This document shows, in pieces, positions 46,611-54,171 of a stretch of 64,000 nucleotides of DNA. Made by a program: the position numbers and the translations under genes. Under the pieces are notes generated by a model that saw only the letters and a program-made list of their open reading frames with translations, had not been told where the DNA came from and made no database searches. Origin of the DNA: Paraburkholderia sp. ZP32-5. Lineage in GTDB: Bacteria; Pseudomonadota; Gammaproteobacteria; Burkholderiales; Burkholderiaceae. The number at the start of each line of letters is the position of its first letter. Within the stretch, counting starts at the first letter, position 1. Location of the stretch: NCBI RefSeq assembly GCF_021390495.1, contig NZ_JAJEJP010000003.1, positions 1,364,001 through 1,428,000 of the forward strand, in the 5' to 3' direction.

Positions 46611-46667
46611 GCCTCAACGGTTCCATCTTTGCGTGAATTCCGCCCGGTTGCGGCGGCTCTGCTTCTG

Positions 46668-46892
46668 TCATGCTCCAAACCGGTCGATCCATTCGATCGC
46701 CCACTGCCGCGCATGCCCCACCGCATGATCGGATCGCTCGAACCGCTCGGGATCCGGAAAGCGCCGGCTCGTCACCAGCACGCCGTTGCTCGCCCGTGTG
46801 ATCACGACCATCGCGCCGAATTGTCCATCGGGCATCTGCACCGGCTCGCAGCTGAGGTAGTACGCGCCATGCGTAAAAACGAATTTCGACAT
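46668..46892 (-). CDS. Small conserved-looking protein, unknown function
   Basis: This 74-aa protein has a regular alternating pattern suggesting a small beta-sheet plus one helix: FVFTHGAYYLSCEPVQM, FGAMVVITRA, VTSRRFPDPERF, then HARQWAIEWIDRFG. There is no signal peptide or membrane segment. The ribosome-binding site is weak. Its frame is the only one with protein-like composition here. It lies between the secreted 140-aa protein and the HtrA gene on the same strand, so it is probably part of the cluster. I do not recognise the family. Confidence 0.6.
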   Translation of the reverse strand: MSKFVFTHGAYYLSCEPVQMPDGQFGAMVVITRASNGVLVTSRRFPDPERFERSDHAVGHARQWAIEWIDRFGA

Positions 46893-47050
46893 CTGCTGAC
46901 ATCCCGGGCGCGAGTTGCCATTGCCGTGCTGCTGCGCGTATCGCCAGGCCGTGCTGCAGGGCTAACGCATGGCGACACGGACATGGACGCGCACGCAGCG
47001 GACGCGTGCATGCCATGCCGGACCCCGCGCTAATCGCATTCATGTTGTGC

Positions 47051-47473
47051 TCATCGCGGCGGGACGACCGGCACCGGCGACGGACGCTGTGGGATCACCG
47101 ACTTGCCCCAGTTCGACCCGAAGCGGATGCTCTCGGCTGAATAATTGAAAGTGCCGACCCGGTTCGACGGCGCGGTGGCAAGGCTCTTCGCGATGTTGCC
47201 CGCATCCGCGTCGCCGCTGGCCGGGATCGTAGTGGGAGCCAATTGCTGGCTCAGGCAATCGTAGGACAGCGCGGTCTGGCCGTTGACCTCGACGTTCACG
47301 CACACCCGCTTCGACGGTGCGCCTGTCGACGCCGCCTCGGGCGCAGATGCCGCTGCCGACGTCGATGCGGGTATCTCTTGCGCCCACGCATGCCCACTCG
47401 CCGCGATCAGCATCATCGCAACGAACAGCGCGCGCGGCGAACTCGTCGGCCGACCAACGCGAGGCCACCTCAT
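47051..47473 (-). CDS. Secreted protein of unknown function (140 aa)
   Basis: ATG 47473 begins one base after the stop of the gene upstream, which argues for coupling. The protein has a signal peptide (hydrophobic core ALFVAMMLIAASGHAWAQ) and an Ala/Ser/Thr-rich linker. A short ordered part has two cysteines (KRVCVNVEVNGQTALSYDCL), probably disulfide-bonded, and a Pro-rich end (PQRPSPVPVVPPR) follows. No known domain is recognised. A periplasmic role in TpsA assembly is possible from context only. A start 12 codons earlier is open but would overlap the upstream gene and spoil the signal peptide. Confidence 0.7.
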   Translation of the reverse strand: MRWPRVGRPTSSPRALFVAMMLIAASGHAWAQEIPASTSAAASAPEAASTGAPSKRVCVNVEVNGQTALSYDCLSQQLAPTTIPASGDADAGNIAKSLATAPSNRVGTFNYSAESIRFGSNWGKSVIPQRPSPVPVVPPR

Positions 47474-47474
47474 A

Positions 47475-48278
47475 TCACGGCGTCCCGGCATCGGACGGTG
47501 CCTCCTCATGCGCGGGGCCTCGCGACAGAAACTGCTGGAACTCCTTCACATCCGCGCCTCTGACCCACGGCTCCTCCCCGCCCAGAAAACGGACATCGCG
47601 CGCCACCGTCGTGAAGTGGATCAGCTCGCGCGAAGTCGGAAACGGCGTGTCGACCGGCGGGCGGTACACCATCTGGAACAGCTTTGGCTGCGATCCGGTG
47701 TCGCGCCACAGATCGCCGACGTCGCGCACGCTGGCGTCGAAGCAGAAACGCAGCCAGACGGTCTCGCCCTGCGTCCCCCGATGACGGATGAACCCGGCCA
47801 GCACCAGCAGCACATAAGGCAGGTCGTGCTGCCGCAAGCCCGGATACGACCACAGGTTCTGCACATCGGCGTAGCCGACCAGGAACATCAGACGCCGCAC
47901 CGTCAGCGACGGCGCGAGCTTTTTCATCACGCGATAGTGACGCATCGCGCTGTGAATGAACGCACCGCGCTGCCGCCCTTCGAGCAGCAGATCGCGCATG
48001 TGCTGCACGGTCATGTCTTCAGGCTGATACGACATCGTCGTGAGCGGACAGCGCGCTTCGTCGGCGGCGCTTGCGTGCCGGAACTGATGCGCGCCGGCTT
48101 CTTCCGCCGGGACCCGGGTCAGCTCGCCTAGACACACCGGGCAGTGCGAATGCCGCGTCGCCCCGCCGTCCGCGCCGTCATACGCGGCCCCCGCGCCGGT
48201 GGAGGGGGAGTTGCGGTACGTTGTGCTGCCGCCGGTTTGCGGTGCGCGGCTTACGCGATGCGCGGATGCCTGGGTCAT
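47475..48278 (-). CDS. Protein with N-terminal zinc-ribbon-like motif, unknown function
   Basis: This 267-aa protein has no signal peptide. After a disordered N-terminus, residues 46-82 hold CPVCLGEL and a later cysteine with histidines (HQFRHAS, then EARCPLTT), suggesting a zinc-binding ribbon. The rest is alpha/beta with several charged motifs (MRDLLLEGRQRGAFIHSAMRHYRVMKKLAPSL is too long to be a short motif, but the helix is basic) and ends in acidic and Pro residues. It is probably cytoplasmic. GGGAAGGG precedes ATG 48278. It lies 16 bp after the PpiC gene and one base before the secreted 140-aa protein, so it belongs to the cluster. I do not recognise the family; a cytoplasmic assembly or quality-control role would be a guess. 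Confidence 0.7.
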   Translation of the reverse strand: MTQASAHRVSRAPQTGGSTTYRNSPSTGAGAAYDGADGGATRHSHCPVCLGELTRVPAEEAGAHQFRHASAADEARCPLTTMSYQPEDMTVQHMRDLLLEGRQRGAFIHSAMRHYRVMKKLAPSLTVRRLMFLVGYADVQNLWSYPGLRQHDLPYVLLVLAGFIRHRGTQGETVWLRFCFDASVRDVGDLWRDTGSQPKLFQMVYRPPVDTPFPTSRELIHFTTVARDVRFLGGEEPWVRGADVKEFQQFLSRGPAHEEAPSDAGTP

Positions 48279-48294
48279 GGCCCTTCCCTCTGTT

Positions 48295-49206
48295 TTACTG
48301 CGCCGCCGCCAGCGCCTTGCCGAGCGCGGCTTCGTCGATCGTCGCGCCGCCGCCCGACGTGACGAGTTTCGCCATGTAGGCCTGGGCGTCCTGCTGCGCG
48401 CGCTGCTGGCGCAGTTCGGCCTTCAGACGCGGCTTCACCGCCTCCAGCGGCGCCACGCCCGCGGCGCGCTGATCCTCCAGCTTGATCACGTGAAATCCGG
48501 CCTGGGTCTGGATCGGACCGGCGATGTCGCCCTGCTTCATGCCGTCGGCGACCTTGCGAATCTCGGGCAGCAGCAGCGGGTCCGCGACGAAGCCCATGTC
48601 GCCGCCGTGCGCCGCGCTCGCCTTGTCATCGGAATTGGCTTGCGCCAGCGCGCCGAAATCGGCGCCCTTGCCGTGCACCTGGCGCGCGAGATCGGCCGCG
48701 CGTTGCCGTGCTTTCTCGACGGTTGCCGCGTCGGCGCCCGGCGGCACCGCGACGTAGATCTGCGCGATCCGCATCGCGCGCGGCATCATGAAGGCCGCCT
48801 GGTTCTTCTGGTAGGCCGCCTGAATCACGTCGTCGGACGGGTAGTCGGCCGGCGGCGTGCTCACGGAAGTCAGGTAGCTGCGCAAGATAACTTCACGGCG
48901 CGACGCGTCGATCAACGCCTGGACATTCGCCTGCTTGTCCCAGCCCTTCGCATGGGCCTCGGCGAGCACGGCCTCGACCGCGAGGCGCGAGCGCACGACT
49001 TCATCGAGCTTCTTCGGGTCGGCGGCCAGTTGCTGCCGCACCTGCGGATCGAGCGATTTCAGCAGGGTCGTCAAATCCGCCTGCGAGAGCGCCACCTGCG
49101 ACGATCCGACCGTGACGTGCGCCACCGCGCTGGTCTGCGCCTGCGCAGCAGACGACGCACCGAGAACGAATACCAGACTGCTGACTGCCATTGCCAGTTT
49201 CTTCAC
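48295..49206 (-). CDS. PpiC/SurA-type peptidyl-prolyl isomerase
   Basis: This 303-aa protein has a signal peptide (ending AAQAQ), a SurA-like N-terminal helical chaperone region (about 25-125) and one parvulin domain at about 135-235 (RIAQIYVAVPPGA, then GKGADFGALAQANSDD and GGDMGFV, ending FHVIKLED). The C-terminal helix is rich in Gln and Ala. The start is GTG 49206, with GGGAG upstream. It probably keeps TpsA polypeptides or the TpsB barrel unfolded or competent in the periplasm. The P. aeruginosa pdtA-linked region also has a PpiC-type gene (PA0699, from memory). It is separated from the TonB-CTD-like gene by 123 bp. Confidence 0.9.
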   Translation of the reverse strand: MKKLAMAVSSLVFVLGASSAAQAQTSAVAHVTVGSSQVALSQADLTTLLKSLDPQVRQQLAADPKKLDEVVRSRLAVEAVLAEAHAKGWDKQANVQALIDASRREVILRSYLTSVSTPPADYPSDDVIQAAYQKNQAAFMMPRAMRIAQIYVAVPPGADAATVEKARQRAADLARQVHGKGADFGALAQANSDDKASAAHGGDMGFVADPLLLPEIRKVADGMKQGDIAGPIQTQAGFHVIKLEDQRAAGVAPLEAVKPRLKAELRQQRAQQDAQAYMAKLVTSGGGATIDEAALGKALAAAQ

Positions 49207-49329
49207 CTTCCAACTCCCTTTGCAGCTTGATTGAACATCCGAAGAACCACTACGTGTTCACCACCTTCCGTTCAGTCCGGCAGGTTCGCCGGACCGGCGC
49301 GACTGCTACAGCTACTGCGAAATCTACGT

Positions 49330-49824
49330 CTACAGTTCAGCACCGGGGGCGAGCCGCACGACCACCGGCTGCTTCATGCCACGCGGCGGACTCGCGCCGA
49401 CGGCCTGCGCCAGCAGCAAGCTTCGCAGGTCCGCGTCGGCCTGATCGTCATCGATATCTTCCGGCTCGACACGCGTGACCTTGCCCGCGCGATCCAGCCA
49501 GACCCGCACCCGGAACGTCGGCGGATCGGCCAGTTCGCTATCGGCATGCGTATCTGTCGCCGTCCCGGCTTGCGGATCCGTTGCCGTCCGCGCCGCGTCC
49601 AGCCGCGCCGACGCGCGCTCGTCGACCCAGGCGCTGAACCGCTGCGCCGGCACGCTATCGCCCGCGAGCGCGATCTGAAACTGCTGCGACACCCGCTGCG
49701 CATAGACGATCCACGCCTGCGGCGCCTCGTCCGCGGCCACCGTGCCCGCCTGCGCCTGCGTGCCCGTGCCGATCAGCGCAAGCAGCGTCGCACCGAGTGT
49801 ACCGATTCGCGCCGGCAACTTCAT
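49330..49824 (-). CDS. Free-standing TonB-CTD-like secreted protein B
   Basis: This 164-aa protein has a signal peptide (MKLPARIGTLGATLLALIG, ending AQA) and a single TonB C-terminal-like domain: AWIVYAQRVSQQFQIAL, then FRVRVWLDRAGKVTRVEPED, LRSLL and QPVVVRLAP. It resembles the protein at 44719-45156 in every block, with a Thr/Asp-rich insertion between the first helix and the sheet. No membrane anchor or proline-rich spacer is present. ATG 49824 overlaps the YbjN stop as ATGA, so the two genes are coupled. It may bind a component that normally docks a TonB domain. Confidence 0.75.
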   Translation of the reverse strand: MKLPARIGTLGATLLALIGTGTQAQAGTVAADEAPQAWIVYAQRVSQQFQIALAGDSVPAQRFSAWVDERASARLDAARTATDPQAGTATDTHADSELADPPTFRVRVWLDRAGKVTRVEPEDIDDDQADADLRSLLLAQAVGASPPRGMKQPVVVRLAPGAEL

Positions 49825-50405
49825 TGCTGGCTCGCCTCCGCGTCGCTATCGCCAGCCGCGCCGGCATCCTGCTGCGCGGACGGCGTCGCGGCCGAGGCCG
49901 CTTCGGCCTGCGCCATCGTCGGCCGGCTGCGCAGATGCAGCAGGAATTCCTGCATCAGGCGATCCCACAACTCGATGGTCGAACGCAGATGGCGCGTGCT
50001 GACGCCGCCCGCGACCATCACGTCCATCTCCAGCACGAGGAACTGCTGGTGCACGGCCAGGCGCGCAAAGCGCTTGCTGCGATTCCAGCTGGGCACCAGA
50101 TCCGCCGGCAAGTCGCCCTGCACCTGGATCGTGCAGCTCAGCGTGTAGTCGATATGCGTGCCGGCTTCCACGCCAGGATTGCCGAAACGCACCGCGAAGC
50201 CGACGCCCTGGCTCGCGCTCATCAGCTGTACGCGGCCGTTCTGCTCGGTCGGCGTCACGCGATAACCGGCGGCCCTGAACACGTCGCCAAGTTGCGTCGG
50301 GCTTACGGCCTCGACGATGACACTCGCCGGAGCGGACTCGTTGACCGGCGCCGTCGCCGCATTCGTTTCATTCTTCGCTTCGTTCTTCTTTGCTGCCGTG
50401 GTCAT
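49821..50405 (-). CDS. YbjN-domain protein
   Basis: This 194-aa protein has a disordered Ala/Thr/Glu-rich N-terminus and then a YbjN-type domain (about 30-150): QLGDVFRAAGYRVTP, GFAVRFGNP, YTLSCTIQVQG, FARLAVHQQFLVLEMDV and HLRSTIELWDRLMQEFL. YbjN proteins adopt a type III secretion chaperone-like fold. The C-terminus is acidic and Ala/Gln-rich. No signal peptide is visible, so it is probably cytoplasmic. Its place in the exoprotein cluster suggests a cytoplasmic chaperone for TpsA or another exported partner; that is inference. It lies 30 bp after the coiled-coil gene. Confidence 0.8.
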   Translation of the reverse strand: MTTAAKKNEAKNETNAATAPVNESAPASVIVEAVSPTQLGDVFRAAGYRVTPTEQNGRVQLMSASQGVGFAVRFGNPGVEAGTHIDYTLSCTIQVQGDLPADLVPSWNRSKRFARLAVHQQFLVLEMDVMVAGGVSTRHLRSTIELWDRLMQEFLLHLRSRPTMAQAEAASAATPSAQQDAGAAGDSDAEASQQ

Positions 50406-50435
50406 GCTGGGCTTCCTTTTACGTGGTGCTGCGGA

Positions 50436-51140
50436 TTAGTTCGCCGGGGCCGCGGGCGCCGATGCGGCGGCCGCGGCACGGGCCGCGGCGGGCTGCATTG
50501 CATTCGGGTCGTACTTGTTGGCGTATAGGGTATCGCCGTAATTCTGCGAAATTGTGTCGTATTTCACGCGCGCGCTCTGCGCAAACGGCTCGCGTGAACT
50601 CAGCACGGTGCCGAGGCCCACGTGCTCGTACGCATCGAGGATCTCGTGACCCACCTGATATAGCTGCACATTCTTCGCCTCGCACATCTGCAACTGCGAC
50701 TGCGTCGTCTTCAGTTGCGTCTGCGCCTGCGTATCGTGCGAGCGCGACACCGTCAGCAGATCGTCATACGCCGACTTGTATTTCGTCAGCTGCTGGCTGT
50801 CGCGTGCATGGCTCGCCTTTTCAGTAGACAGCGCGCGCTCGGCCGCCACCTCGCCGTCGGACTTGCCTTTGGCCGCGGCCAGATCCGCCTGCGCCTGCTT
50901 CAGCTGGGCCAGCGCCTGATCGCGCTGCTGCTGCGCGGCGCTCACGTCGCTCTGCATCTGCGCCTGGCCGTCCTGCAGCTGACGCAACTGCTGCGTCGTC
51001 TCGCGCAACTGGCTACGCAGCCGGTCCTCGATGCTTTGACTTTGAGCCGACGCGCTGCCCGTCGCGAACAGACCACACAGCAGCGCGCCCATGAGAACGG
51101 AAGAACGCATCCCGGTAGACAGGTTCATGGACGACCCCAT
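50436..51140 (-). CDS. Coiled-coil periplasmic protein
   Basis: This 234-aa protein has a signal peptide (hydrophobic VLMGALLCGLFATG, ending ASAQ), a long Gln/Ala/Leu coiled coil (about residues 35-155) and a compact conserved-looking end with GHEILDAYEHVGLG, REPFAQSARVKYD and YGDTLY. Proteins of this plan are often labelled 'DNA repair protein' in Pseudomonas, a name not supported here, since it is exported. ATG 51140 overlaps the porin stop (TAATG); ATG 51128, with GGGG six bases upstream, is an equally good start. By position it may correspond to an accessory periplasmic component such as PhdA of the pdtA locus, but I could not test that. Confidence 0.75.
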   Translation of the reverse strand: MGSSMNLSTGMRSSVLMGALLCGLFATGSASAQSQSIEDRLRSQLRETTQQLRQLQDGQAQMQSDVSAAQQQRDQALAQLKQAQADLAAAKGKSDGEVAAERALSTEKASHARDSQQLTKYKSAYDDLLTVSRSHDTQAQTQLKTTQSQLQMCEAKNVQLYQVGHEILDAYEHVGLGTVLSSREPFAQSARVKYDTISQNYGDTLYANKYDPNAMQPAAARAAAAASAPAAPAN

Positions 51141-52975
51141 TAGAAGCGTGCGTTCATTTCAAGCTGCAGCACGTCGATCGACAGCGGCGGCCCGTAGACT
51201 TCGCGCGCGCTCAGATAGCGCGCCTGCAGCCACGCATTCTTCGCCACCGCGTACTGTGCTCCGACGATGTAGCCCTTCGCGTTGGTGCCGCCCAGATTGA
51301 AGTCCGGATCGGTGAACGCGTCGAGTACCGCATCCGGTTCCAGGTACTTGTAGGTCACCGAGAAATTCCACTGACCCGGCTCGACCGTCTCCGGATTGCC
51401 GAGCGTCGCCTTGAACATGAAGCCGTCGCCGCCGCTCTTGTAGTTCGCTTCCGTCACCGTGCCCGTGGTGCTCGGGTTGTTGTAGTTGTTGATCGGTGTC
51501 GACGCCGCCGCGAACGCCTTGTTCTGGTTGAACGCGAGGTTGCGCACGTACTCGCCGTCGAGACGCAGCTTCATGCGGCCCGCGACGTTCGTATCCCACT
51601 GCAGCTTCGAGTCGAACAGACGATAGTTGTACGCGAGACCGAACAGTTGCTGCTCCGGCGTGAGCCCCGGCGCCAGATTCGGGTTCTGCGCGATGTTGCG
51701 CAGCGCGATCAGCGTGTTGCCCTTCTGCATGAATGCCGGCGCATCGCTATCCGTGCTACAGCTCGTCGCGCCCAGATACATCGCGCACGGCGACGACAAC
51801 TGGCCGCGCAGGTTCATGAAGTCGTAGTACGCGAATGCGCCCTTCAGCCTGTTCTGGTCGTTGACCTGCCACTCGGCGCCCACCTGGCCGCCGACCATCC
51901 ACTTGGTGGTGCCGCCCGGGTTATCCGGATTCTGGCCCAGGAAGCCGTCCGACGCGTACTGGATCGGGAACGCGCCGATCGTGCCGAACAGCGTCACGTC
52001 GTTGTGGCCCGGCAGCAGATGGCGGAAATTCGCCGCGATACCGTCGAACTGCAGATCGTTCGAGAACACAAGATCCGACGAGAAGAACGGATTGTCGAAG
52101 CGGCCCGCCGTGATATTGACCCACGGCAGCGGCGCGTACTTCAGGAACGCCTGGTTCAGCCAGATGTTGTTCTTCGCGAAGCCACCACCGAGCAGGCTGG
52201 TCGTCGACACCGGCCCGTTGTCGTTGCCGCTCGCGAGCTGCAGGCCCGCGATCAACTGGCTGGAGATGTCGGCCGTGACACCGAGGCGCGCGCGCACGCT
52301 CAACTGGTTGTCGCGATCCTGCGTAGTGTTCTGCACCGGGAACGGACGCGTATTGGTGTTCGGGTTGATGTCGATGCCGCCGCCGGAATTGGCCGCCGCG
52401 AAGTTCGTCAGCCCGGTCTCGTTGCGCGGCGAGAAGAAGTTGTACTGGTCACGCACCCGCAGATCGCCGTTCAGGTGAATGCGCGAGACCCAATCGGGAA
52501 ACGTATTCGGCTGCGCCCAGTTCTCGGCCTTCGCCTGCGCGACCACTTCCTGCTTGACCTGGTCGCGAATCTGATCACGCACCACCTGCGGCACGTACGG
52601 CACCGCGACGTCGCCCGGCTGCGTCGGCGCGTTCACGACTGCTGCGCCTGCCACGCCCGCTGTCGCCACTCGGCCGGCCTTGGCCTGGCTCGCTTCGTTC
52701 TGCGCCTGCGCGATCAGCTCGGTGGCGTTCTCCTTCGTCAGCACGCCGCGCTTGACCAGCAGATTGATCAGGTTGATCACCGTGCTGCCGGTCGGCGTCG
52801 ATGCGGCGTTGGCCGACGCATCGGCGGCCTGCGTTTCCAGCGACTGCGCGTGCGCGCAGGCCATGAATCCGATGCCGAGCGCGATCGCCGCGACACTGCT
52901 GCGCACCGCCAGCGATCCCCGTCGCCGGCCGAGTTCGCTACCCCGGCTACCCCGTACTGTGTTCATCTGGGTCAT
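51140..52975 (-). CDS. Putative porin (Porin_5-type outer-membrane beta-barrel)
   Basis: This 611-aa protein has a signal peptide (to about residue 43, ending AHAQ) and an N-terminal helical segment of the putative-porin family (INLLVKRGVLTKENATELIAQA). A long beta-barrel follows, with alternating aromatic strands (RIHLNGDLRVRDQYNFF, VNITAGRFDNPFF, WMVGGQVGAEWQVND) and a C-terminal phenylalanine (QLEMNARF) fit for BAM recognition. Start at ATG 52975 is chosen because GGAG lies six bases upstream; the frame is open another 79 codons across the TonB gene end, without coding character. A porin in a TonB-TPS operon is uncommon; it may admit a ligand or stabilise the outer-membrane complex. Confidence 0.88.
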   Translation of the reverse strand: MTQMNTVRGSRGSELGRRRGSLAVRSSVAAIALGIGFMACAHAQSLETQAADASANAASTPTGSTVINLINLLVKRGVLTKENATELIAQAQNEASQAKAGRVATAGVAGAAVVNAPTQPGDVAVPYVPQVVRDQIRDQVKQEVVAQAKAENWAQPNTFPDWVSRIHLNGDLRVRDQYNFFSPRNETGLTNFAAANSGGGIDINPNTNTRPFPVQNTTQDRDNQLSVRARLGVTADISSQLIAGLQLASGNDNGPVSTTSLLGGGFAKNNIWLNQAFLKYAPLPWVNITAGRFDNPFFSSDLVFSNDLQFDGIAANFRHLLPGHNDVTLFGTIGAFPIQYASDGFLGQNPDNPGGTTKWMVGGQVGAEWQVNDQNRLKGAFAYYDFMNLRGQLSSPCAMYLGATSCSTDSDAPAFMQKGNTLIALRNIAQNPNLAPGLTPEQQLFGLAYNYRLFDSKLQWDTNVAGRMKLRLDGEYVRNLAFNQNKAFAAASTPINNYNNPSTTGTVTEANYKSGGDGFMFKATLGNPETVEPGQWNFSVTYKYLEPDAVLDAFTDPDFNLGGTNAKGYIVGAQYAVAKNAWLQARYLSAREVYGPPLSIDVLQLEMNARF

Positions 52976-53034
52976 TCCATTCTCCGCTTGACTACCCATT
53001 TTTTCGTTACCTGTCGTAGATGAGGCCGCCGGCT

Positions 53035-53736
53035 TTAGCCAGGCTGGCGTCCCTGCATTCGCACCGTCACCGGATACGCGGTCGCCGGCGGCGGTGGTTC
53101 GTCCACCTTGCCCATCGCGAGGACCGCCTGTATCACTGCCGCGTCGAGCTTCGTGTCGCCGGTCGATTGCGCGACCGTTACCTTGGTGATGTGGCCGTTC
53201 GGCTCCATCCACAGGTTCAGCGTGCCGCTAAAGCGCGAGCCGCCGGCATCCTGCACGTTCTTGTCGCGCTCGATCGCCTGTTGCAGCGCGTAGCTGATGT
53301 ACTGCCCGTAGCTCGCGTTGCCGAACGAACCGCCACCGCCGCTGCCCACCATGCCGCCGCCGTCGCCCGCGCCGATGTTGAAGCTGTCCGTGCCGGCCTG
53401 AGCCGGCGCGTTCATCGTCATCTGCTTCGGCTGGTTGTCCGACGGCTTCGGCGCTTCCGCGGGCTTCGGCGCGACGGTCGGTTTCGGCGTCGGCGTCTGC
53501 ACGTCCGGCTGCTTCTCGGGCGGCGGCTTCACCTTCGGCGGAGGCGGTGGAGGCGGCAACGGAATCACGGTCGTCACCTGCGGCGCCTCGGCCCGCTTCA
53601 CGGCGGCCGTATCGGTCGCGAAGCGCCACACCAGCGTCACGACGCCAATGCCGATCAGCGTGAGGACCACCGGCTTCACGAAGCGGCGCCAGCCGGACCC
53701 CGTGTCTCCGGGACCGTTGATGTAGTTCATTTCCAT
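53035..53736 (-). CDS. TonB energy transducer
   Basis: This 233-aa TonB has a cytoplasmic N-terminus, one membrane anchor at about 21-40, a proline/lysine-rich spacer (60-100, with PPPPPPPKVKPPPEKQP) and a glycine-rich stretch. A TonB C-terminal domain spans about 142-228 (YGQYISYALQQAIERD, FSGTLNLWMEPNGHITKVTV, YPVTVRMQ). It should carry the proton-motive force from ExbBD to an outer-membrane partner. The gene begins two bases after the ExbD stop. No TonB-dependent receptor lies in the window, so its partner may be TpsB, the porin, the STN proteins or a receptor elsewhere. Confidence 0.93.
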   Translation of the reverse strand: MEMNYINGPGDTGSGWRRFVKPVVLTLIGIGVVTLVWRFATDTAAVKRAEAPQVTTVIPLPPPPPPPKVKPPPEKQPDVQTPTPKPTVAPKPAEAPKPSDNQPKQMTMNAPAQAGTDSFNIGAGDGGGMVGSGGGGSFGNASYGQYISYALQQAIERDKNVQDAGGSRFSGTLNLWMEPNGHITKVTVAQSTGDTKLDAAVIQAVLAMGKVDEPPPPATAYPVTVRMQGRQPG

Positions 53737-53738
53737 GG

Positions 53739-54158
53739 CTAGCCGCCCGCTTTGCCCTGCGGCCCCTTGCCCGTCACGAGTCCCACCTGTGACAGATCGA
53801 GGCGCCGCAGCAGGTCGAGCACGTCCATCACCCTCTGATAGGCCACGGTCGAGTCGCCCTTGAGTACGATCGGTACGTCAGGCGTGGTCGCCTTGATGGT
53901 GCGCAGCCGGTTCTCGAGTTCGTCCATCGACACCGGATAGGCATCCAGATAGATCTGCCCCGAATCGGACACGGTGATCGCCTTCGTCTGCGGCTTGGCA
54001 AGACTCGCCGAGGAGCTCGCCTTCGGCAGATCGACCTTGATCCCCTGCACCGAAGCGGTTGTCATGATGATGAAGATGATCAGCAGCACGTACGCCAGGT
54101 CTAGCATCGGCGTGATGTTGATATCGTCATAGGGCTTGTCATCGTCCTGAACCTGCAT
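53739..54158 (-). CDS. ExbD/TolR-type proton channel subunit
   Basis: This 139-aa protein has a short cytoplasmic N-terminus (MQVQDDDKPYDDINITPM), a single membrane segment (about 18-38) bearing the proton-carrying Asp20 in the PMLDLAYVLL motif, and a periplasmic domain (VSDSGQIYLDAYPVSMDEL, VPIVLKGD, RVMDVLDLLRRL). It forms the Ton motor with the neighbouring ExbB and TonB. GGAGAG precedes ATG 54158. Gaps to the neighbouring genes are 13 and 2 bases, so the three genes are one operon. Confidence 0.95.
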   Translation of the reverse strand: MQVQDDDKPYDDINITPMLDLAYVLLIIFIIMTTASVQGIKVDLPKASSSASLAKPQTKAITVSDSGQIYLDAYPVSMDELENRLRTIKATTPDVPIVLKGDSTVAYQRVMDVLDLLRRLDLSQVGLVTGKGPQGKAGG

Positions 54159-54171
54159 GGTCGGACTCTCC

